Source: Solwaraspora sp. WMMD1047
GTDB lineage: Bacteria > Actinomycetota > Actinomycetes > Mycobacteriales > Micromonosporaceae
DNA length: 64,000 nt
Direction of reading: 5' to 3'
NCBI RefSeq assembly: GCF_029626155.1
Contig: NZ_JARUBL010000001.1
Location: 1,550,001 to 1,614,000, forward strand
Positions within the stretch are counted from its first letter, which is position 1, and each line of letters starts with the position of its first letter. This document shows, one piece after another, positions 59,740 to 64,000 of this stretch. Both the position numbers and the translations under genes were made by a program. Under the pieces are notes generated by a model that did not search any database, was not told the DNA's origin, and worked only from the letters and a program-made list of their open reading frames with translations.

Positions 59740-59744
59740 CGGGC

Positions 59745-60137
59745 ATGGAGCACTTCACTATCGCGACCGTCGCCGAAAAGAGCCCGGACTTCCGCCGCGT
59801 CCTGTGGACCGGCGACCACACTCAGCTGGTCATCATGACGATCCCGCCCGGCGGGGAGATCGGCGAGGAGGTGCACCCCGACACCGACCAGATCCTGACC
59901 TTCGTCAGCGGAGTCGGCGAGGCGCAGGTCTCCGGCCAGAAGCGGCAGGTGAACGCCGGGGACCTGGTGGTCGTACCGGCCGGGCGCAAGCACAACTTCA
60001 TCAACACCGGCCCCAACCCGCTGGTGCTCTACACCGTCTACGGCCCGGCGGAGCACGCCGACGGGGCGGTGCACAAGACCAAAGAGGAGGCCGACGCGCT
60101 GGAGGAGGCCGGCAAGGACGAACCGCCGAACTCCTGA
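59745..60137 (+). CDS. Cupin-domain protein
   Basis: A 130-residue single-cupin protein. The two cupin motifs are visible: VIMTIPPGGEIGEEVHPDTDQILTFVSGVGEAQVSG (about residues 30-65, with the metal-binding His and Glu/Asp/Gln) and NAGDLVVVPAGRKHNFINTGP (second histidine in RKHNF). It ends in a polar, Glu/Lys-rich tail. Such proteins range from metal-dependent isomerases and dioxygenases to seed-storage-like binders; no specific function can be assigned. It is followed after 47 bases by the GH15 gene on the same strand. Confidence 0.82.
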   Translation: MEHFTIATVAEKSPDFRRVLWTGDHTQLVIMTIPPGGEIGEEVHPDTDQILTFVSGVGEAQVSGQKRQVNAGDLVVVPAGRKHNFINTGPNPLVLYTVYGPAEHADGAVHKTKEEADALEEAGKDEPPNS

Positions 60138-60184
60138 CCGGCGCGGGACGAGCCTGAAAACCGCCGCTCCGGGTAACCCCGGAG

Positions 60185-61990
60185 ATGGACCCCATCGGCG
60201 ACTACGGCTTTCTCTCCGACTGCCGATCCGCGGCGCTTGTCAGCCGGGCCGGATCCATCGACTGGTGGTGTCCGGCCCGGTTCGACGCGCCGTCGGTCTT
60301 CGGCCGGCTCCTCGACCCGGCCGCCGGCCACTGGTCGCTCGGCCCGGCCGAACCGGAGATCCGGACCGAGCGCGCCTACCTGCCGGGCACGCTGGTGCTG
60401 CGGACCATCCACCACACCCGGTCCGGCAGCGTCGCGGTCACCGACGCGCTGGCCACCGAACCCGGAGCCCGCGGCCACGACCTGGGCGCCCGCTCCCCGG
60501 CGGTGCTGCTGCGCGTCGTCGAGGGCCTCACCGGCCGGGTCCGGGTCCGCACCGAATTCCGCCCCCGACCCGAGTACGGGCTGCTCATGCCGTACCTGCA
60601 CGGTGAGACCGCGGGCGGTCCGGGGCCGGCGGGGCGCGACGGCGGCCGGGCGCGGCTGCAGGCCGCCGCCGGACCCTGCACGCTGCTGCTGCACGGCGAC
60701 GCGCCGCTCACCGTCGAACCGGCCGGCGGCCGTGCCGAGTTCGACGTACCGGCCGGCGCGACGGTCGGCTTCGACCTGGCCTTCGCACCGGCCTACGACG
60801 GGCCGCCGGCCACCGGACTGGACCCGGCGCCCGCGCTGGCCGACACCGCCGCCGCGTGGCGGTCGATCGAGCAGCTGCACCGCTACCGGGGCCGCCACCC
60901 GGAACTGGTCCGGCACAGCGCGCTCGTGCTGCAGGGCCTGACCTACGTACCGAGCGGGGCGGTGGTCGCGGCCGCCACCACCTCACTGCCGGAATGGCCC
61001 GGCGGCGACCGCAACTACGACTACCGGTACGCCTGGCTGCGGGACTTCTCGTTCACCATGGACGCGCTCTGGGTGGCGGCCTGCCCGGACGAGACGGAAC
61101 GGCTCTTCAGTTGGGCGGCCCGCTCGGCCGGCCGGCTCGGCGCCGACCCGGTCCCCATCATGTACGGCGTGGCCGGCGAACGGGACCTCTCCGAGCACAC
61201 CCTCGACCACCTGGCCGGGTACGCCGGCAGCCGGCCGGTCCGGATCGGCAACGACGCCTGGCGGCAACGGCAGCTGGACGTACCCGGCGAGGTGCTCTGC
61301 GGGGCGTACCGGCTGCGCGACCAGCTCGGCGAGCTCGCCGTCGAGGTGCGGGCGCTGCTGGCCGGGCTCGCCGACCAGGTGACTGACCAGTGGCGGGACT
61401 CCGACCGCGGGATGTGGGAGGCGCGCGACGCCGAGCGGCACTACCTGTCGTCCAAGGTGTACTGCTGGGCGGCGCTGGACCGGGCCGTCCGGTTCGGCGC
61501 GGCGCTCGGCGGATCCGCCGACCTGACCCGGTGGGCGGCGGCCCGCGACGAGATCAGGGCGGAGGTGCTGGACCGCGGCTGGCACGACGGGACCGGCGCG
61601 TTCACCGGCGCGTACGGGTCACCGGAGCTGGACGCCTCGGCGCTGCTGCTGCCGCTGGTGGACTTCCTGCCGGCCACCGACCCGCGGATGCGGGCGACCA
61701 TCGCGGCGATCGAACGTGAACTCTGCCGCGACGGGCTGGTCCGCCGCTGGGCCGGTGACCCGGCCGGTTTCGTGCTCTGCTCGTTCTGGCTGGTGGAGAA
61801 CCTGCTGCTGGCCGGTGAGCGGCGCCGGGCCGAGGAGCTGTTCGACCAGACGGCGGCCCGCGCCAACGACGTCGGGCTCTTCGCCGAGCAGATCGACATC
61901 GACTCCGGCGCGCAGCTCGGCAACATTCCGCAGGCGCTGTCGCACATCGGCCTGATCAACGCGGCCTGGCGGTTGACCGGGTCCGACTAG
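60185..61990 (+). CDS. GH15 glycoside hydrolase (glucoamylase/trehalase-like)
   Basis: A 601-residue GH15 enzyme. The N-terminal beta-sandwich begins IGDYGFLSDCRSAALVSRAGSIDWWCPARFDAPSVFGRLLD (residues 4-44), a classical GH15 entry. The (alpha/alpha)6 barrel has [70 protein letters not shown] and the acidic site GLFAEQIDIDSGAQLGNIPQALSHIGLI. No signal peptide, so it acts inside the cell, perhaps on trehalose, maltodextrin or glycogen-derived glucans. It is a complete paralogue of the GH15 half of the OtsB fusion in this window. ATG 60185 is preceded by GGAGATGG. Confidence 0.93.
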   Translation: MDPIGDYGFLSDCRSAALVSRAGSIDWWCPARFDAPSVFGRLLDPAAGHWSLGPAEPEIRTERAYLPGTLVLRTIHHTRSGSVAVTDALATEPGARGHDLGARSPAVLLRVVEGLTGRVRVRTEFRPRPEYGLLMPYLHGETAGGPGPAGRDGGRARLQAAAGPCTLLLHGDAPLTVEPAGGRAEFDVPAGATVGFDLAFAPAYDGPPATGLDPAPALADTAAAWRSIEQLHRYRGRHPELVRHSALVLQGLTYVPSGAVVAAATTSLPEWPGGDRNYDYRYAWLRDFSFTMDALWVAACPDETERLFSWAARSAGRLGADPVPIMYGVAGERDLSEHTLDHLAGYAGSRPVRIGNDAWRQRQLDVPGEVLCGAYRLRDQLGELAVEVRALLAGLADQVTDQWRDSDRGMWEARDAERHYLSSKVYCWAALDRAVRFGAALGGSADLTRWAAARDEIRAEVLDRGWHDGTGAFTGAYGSPELDASALLLPLVDFLPATDPRMRATIAAIERELCRDGLVRRWAGDPAGFVLCSFWLVENLLLAGERRRAEELFDQTAARANDVGLFAEQIDIDSGAQLGNIPQALSHIGLINAAWRLTGSD

Positions 61991-62047
61991 CGCCGGCCGG
62001 CGACGCAAGGTGGCTGGCGGCGTCGGGCGGCTCGCGGCGCCGGGTGG

Positions 62048-63019
62048 CTAGCTGCGCCGGGCGGCGACCAGCCGGGCGGCCCGGCTGTCGTCGGTCAACA
62101 GCGCCCGCAGCACCGGCCCGGACTCCTGCGGCCGGCCGTCGCCCCTGGTGTAGTCGTCCACCGACCGCCGGTCGGCGCCCAGCTCGTCGCCCGCGGCCAG
62201 CACCGCCGCCCGGATCTGGTGGAAGTGCAGCCCCGCGATGGTCGGGTCGTCGGGTGCGTACCGGGCGGCGCTGTCGCCGGTCAGGTGCGGATAGTGCCGG
62301 GCCACCTCGTGGACCGCGAGGAACGCGAGCAGCAGGTGTTCGCTGCCGGCCCGCCGCCGGCCGAGCTCGCGGGCCAGCTCCTTGGCCTCCAGCCGAGCCC
62401 ACAACACCGGGGCGGCGGCGTAGTTGACGTGGACGGGCAGCAGCTGGAAGAGCCGGGCGTACAGGCCCTGGGCGCGGAACGGGCGGCGGCCGAGCAGCCG
62501 GTCGCGGGTCGGCCGTAGGTGCTCCTCGACCCGGTCCGGGACCACCCGGGGGCGGCCGGTCTCCACCGCCCACCGCAGGGCCGGCAGGTCCACCCCGCAG
62601 GCGCCGAGGAGTTCGACCGCCCGGTTCTCCTCGTCGTCGAGCAGACCGAGCAGGATGTCCTCGGGGCCGGGCTCGGACCGGCCGGCGGCCCGCGCCGTGG
62701 TCGTGGCGTGCTGCATGGCCCGGCGGGCGGCGGGGCGGTAGTTCATCGGCTTGCGCGGCTCGACGTACCATTCGGCGCGGCCGAGCGGTGGGCCGGCCGG
62801 GTCGGGCTCGGTGGCGTCGGCGCTGCGCCACCCGTCGCCGCGGGCCTGCCGCACTCCGACGACGACCGTGCGGGTCACCTCGGCGGCGTCCAGCGCGGCG
62901 TCGGCGGTCCGGCCGGCCCGGCCGGTGAGCGCCAGCAGCAGATGTTCGGTGCCGACCTGGTCGCCGCCGGCGGCGCCGTACGCGGCCGCGAGCACCTGGC
63001 TGAGATTGGTCTCGGTCAT
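62048..63019 (-). CDS. Double Clp N-terminal domain protein without ATPase domains
   Basis: A 323-residue protein. Residues 1-75 (LSQVLAAAYGAAGGDQVGTEHLLLALTG) and about 95-165 (YRPAARRAMQHATTTARAAGRSEPGPEDILLGLLDDEENRAVELL) are Clp-N repeats, the substrate or adaptor-binding domain of ClpA/ClpC. No Walker motifs follow. The C-terminal half has a third, looser repeat (KELARELGRRRAGSEHLLLAFLAVHEVARHYP) and may be another Clp-N-like unit. It may bind adaptors or compete with ClpC (inference). ATG 63019 fits the domain start; the open frame above it is antisense to tetR. The TetR gene ends 59 bases upstream on the same strand. Confidence 0.83.
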   Translation of the reverse strand: MTETNLSQVLAAAYGAAGGDQVGTEHLLLALTGRAGRTADAALDAAEVTRTVVVGVRQARGDGWRSADATEPDPAGPPLGRAEWYVEPRKPMNYRPAARRAMQHATTTARAAGRSEPGPEDILLGLLDDEENRAVELLGACGVDLPALRWAVETGRPRVVPDRVEEHLRPTRDRLLGRRPFRAQGLYARLFQLLPVHVNYAAAPVLWARLEAKELARELGRRRAGSEHLLLAFLAVHEVARHYPHLTGDSAARYAPDDPTIAGLHFHQIRAAVLAAGDELGADRRSVDDYTRGDGRPQESGPVLRALLTDDSRAARLVAARRS

Positions 63020-63078
63020 GTCCTCAGTGCACCACCGGCCGGCCGGGCGGGCGTCGTGCGGCGGGACGAACCGGATCC

Positions 63079-63882
63079 CTATCCTTCGGTAGAGGCCCGG
63101 GTCCGCGCCGCCTCGATTCCGTCGAGCAGGACGACCAGCCCGGTGTCGAACATCTCCCGGGCCTCCTGTTCGAGGTAGGGCACGGTCTCGTCGTCGAGCT
63201 GGAAGGCGCCCTCGTTCTCCATCCGGGCCACCGTGGGGAAGCGCTCGGCGAAGTCCGGCGCCAGTTCGGTGAGCAGCGCGGAGCGGGCGTACCACCAGTC
63301 CTCGTCGCTGACGCCGGTGGCGGCGGTGGCCTGGCGTACCTCGGCGATGGTCTGGGCGGAGCCGCGGACGAACGCGAAGAGCACGCCGACCACCCGGCGG
63401 AGCGTGCGGGCCGGCAGGCCGGTGCCGGCCAGGATCCGCAGCAGCGTCTCCAGCACGGCGTACTCGTGCGGGCCGAGCACCGGGCGGGCCTGGGAGATCT
63501 GCAGGACCCAGGGGTGACGCAGGTAGAACGCCCACAGATCGCGGGCCCACGCGGCGATGGTGTGCCGCCAGCCGGCCGCCGGGTCGTATTCGGTGGGCAG
63601 CTCGGCGTGCGCCTGGTCGTACATCAATTCGAGCAGCTCGTTCTTGCTGGGCAGGTAGGTGTAGAGCGCCATGCCGGTGCGGCCGAGGCGTTCGCCGACG
63701 GTGCGCATGGAGAGCCCGGCCATGCCGTCGGCGTCGGCGACCGCGATGCCCGCCGCGACGATCATGTCGACGGTCAGGCCGGGCCGCCGGCCGGGTCCGA
63801 CCGTCGCGGGCTCACTTCCGGGGGTACGCCACAGCAGCGCCATCGAGCGGCGGGCGTCGCCCTGACCGGCGAAGACGACCAA
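63079..63882 (-). CDS. TetR family regulator with C-terminal TetR_C-type domain
   Basis: A 267-residue regulator. The helix-turn-helix is in LTVDMIVAAGIAVADADGMAGLSMRTVGERLGRTGMALYTYLPSKNELL (about residues 27-76), and the C-terminal ligand domain (WARDLWAFYLRHPWVLQI, LAGTGLPARTLRRVVGVLFAFVRGSA) matches the TetR_C class found with drug-resistance genes. TTG 63882 is preferred as start because AAGGAG lies eight bases upstream; ATG 63843 lacks a ribosome site. It diverges from the UvrA-like gene across an AT-rich region with a long inverted repeat, so it probably represses both. Confidence 0.87.
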   Translation of the reverse strand: MVVFAGQGDARRSMALLWRTPGSEPATVGPGRRPGLTVDMIVAAGIAVADADGMAGLSMRTVGERLGRTGMALYTYLPSKNELLELMYDQAHAELPTEYDPAAGWRHTIAAWARDLWAFYLRHPWVLQISQARPVLGPHEYAVLETLLRILAGTGLPARTLRRVVGVLFAFVRGSAQTIAEVRQATAATGVSDEDWWYARSALLTELAPDFAERFPTVARMENEGAFQLDDETVPYLEQEAREMFDTGLVVLLDGIEAARTRASTEG

Positions 63883-63892
63883 CGTTGCAACT

Positions 63893-63941
63893 CCTTAGGG
63901 CATAAAGTAATCTCGTCGGGTTAATATTTTACGGCCTAAGG
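63893..63941. promoter_or_regulatory. Long inverted repeat between tetR and uvrA-like gene
   Basis: CCTTAGGGCATAAAGTA (63893-63909) and, on the opposite strand, CCTTAGGCCGTAAAATA (63941-63925) match at 14 of 17 positions. They are separated by fifteen bases in an AT-rich divergent promoter region. The half-sites also overlap the tetR ribosome-binding site. This is the probable operator. Confidence 0.65.
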
Positions 63942-63959
63942 TTATCAGGGGGATATCCG

Positions 63960-64000
63960 ATGGAACGGTCCGCGGCCGACAGCCACGACGTGATCCAGGT
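63960..64000 (+). CDS. Start of a probable UvrA-like ATPase (partial)
   Basis: Only the first 13 complete codons are present: MERSAADSHDVIQ, with the next residue beginning at the window edge. AGGGGG precedes the ATG at a good distance. The ADSHD(V/L)I start is typical of UvrA2/DrrC-type excinuclease-like ABC ATPases, which in Actinobacteria confer resistance to DNA-binding drugs and often sit beside a TetR gene. The identification rests on a very short stretch plus context. Confidence 0.55.
   Translation, partial: MERSAADSHDVIQ

Larger units (their letters stand above)
59415..59744. other. 330-bp intergenic region with terminator hairpin
   Basis: Between the small beta-rich protein gene and the cupin gene I find no convincing ORF. 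The region holds the strong hairpin at 59489-59522, then unstructured GC-rich sequence, and at its right edge a -10-like element directly before the cupin start. Confidence 0.6.

Noticed and set aside
63020-63550. N-terminal extension of the Clp-N protein
   Set aside because: Antisense-phase shadow over the tetR gene; Clp-N domain begins at the ATG at 63019.

Overview
The window is chromosomal DNA of a high-GC Gram-positive bacterium. Third codon positions are almost all G or C, GTG starts are frequent, and same-strand genes are often joined by ATGA or GTGA overlaps. Deazaflavin (F420) type enzymes, a group II truncated globin, a class F sortase and an OtsA/OtsB/GH15 trehalose locus point to Actinobacteria, most probably Micromonosporaceae (inference, no marker gene present). 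I see no rRNA, tRNA, CRISPR array, insertion sequence or prophage.

Layout. 0-5.6 kb: an ATP-dependent DNA ligase, a SURF1-type oxidase assembly factor with a small membrane protein, a CobB-like cobyrinate amidotransferase that lacks the usual nucleophilic cysteine, and a GNAT acetyltransferase. 5.7-10.3 kb: a class A penicillin-binding protein, then coupled cobT and cobA/cysG. 10.3-14.3 kb: otsA coupled to an unusual OtsB-GH15 fusion. 14.5-23.6 kb: ettA, a thioesterase, small conserved proteins, globin, MFS exporter, MscS channel, HNH endonuclease, and a class F sortase with a secreted anchored partner. 23.6-34.5 kb: an Lrp/AsnC regulator divergent from an eleven-gene tryptophan/kynurenine meta-cleavage operon. 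It runs from tryptophan dioxygenase to pyruvate plus acetyl-CoA, but kynurenine formamidase is absent from the window. 34.5-38.5 kb: a TetR-controlled membrane-protein operon with a clear palindromic operator, an F420-type oxidoreductase, a DUF222-HNH protein and a small membrane protein.

38.6-43.1 kb holds a lone 1477-residue SF1 helicase with a C-terminal Vsr/DUF559-like nuclease, a candidate single-gene defence protein. 43.2-47.6 kb has an ABC exporter divergent from a NarL-type two-component pair. 47.6-52.0 kb: a protein with a possible caspase-like His/Cys dyad, a deazaflavin-dependent reductase, a membrane alpha/beta-hydrolase whose fold appears split by about eleven membrane segments, and an SDR. 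52.1-57.8 kb: a glycolate oxidase-malate synthase operon (glcDEF, aceB) converting glycolate to malate. 57.8-59.7 kb: two unrecognised genes flank an AT-rich island with a 5'-leader hairpin. 59.7-64 kb: a cupin, a second GH15 enzyme, a double Clp-N protein without ATPase domains, and a TetR gene divergent from the first codons of a probable UvrA-like ATPase, with a long inverted repeat between them.

Several monocistronic genes have no Shine-Dalgarno but carry a -10-like hexamer exactly six bases before the start codon, suggesting leaderless transcripts.
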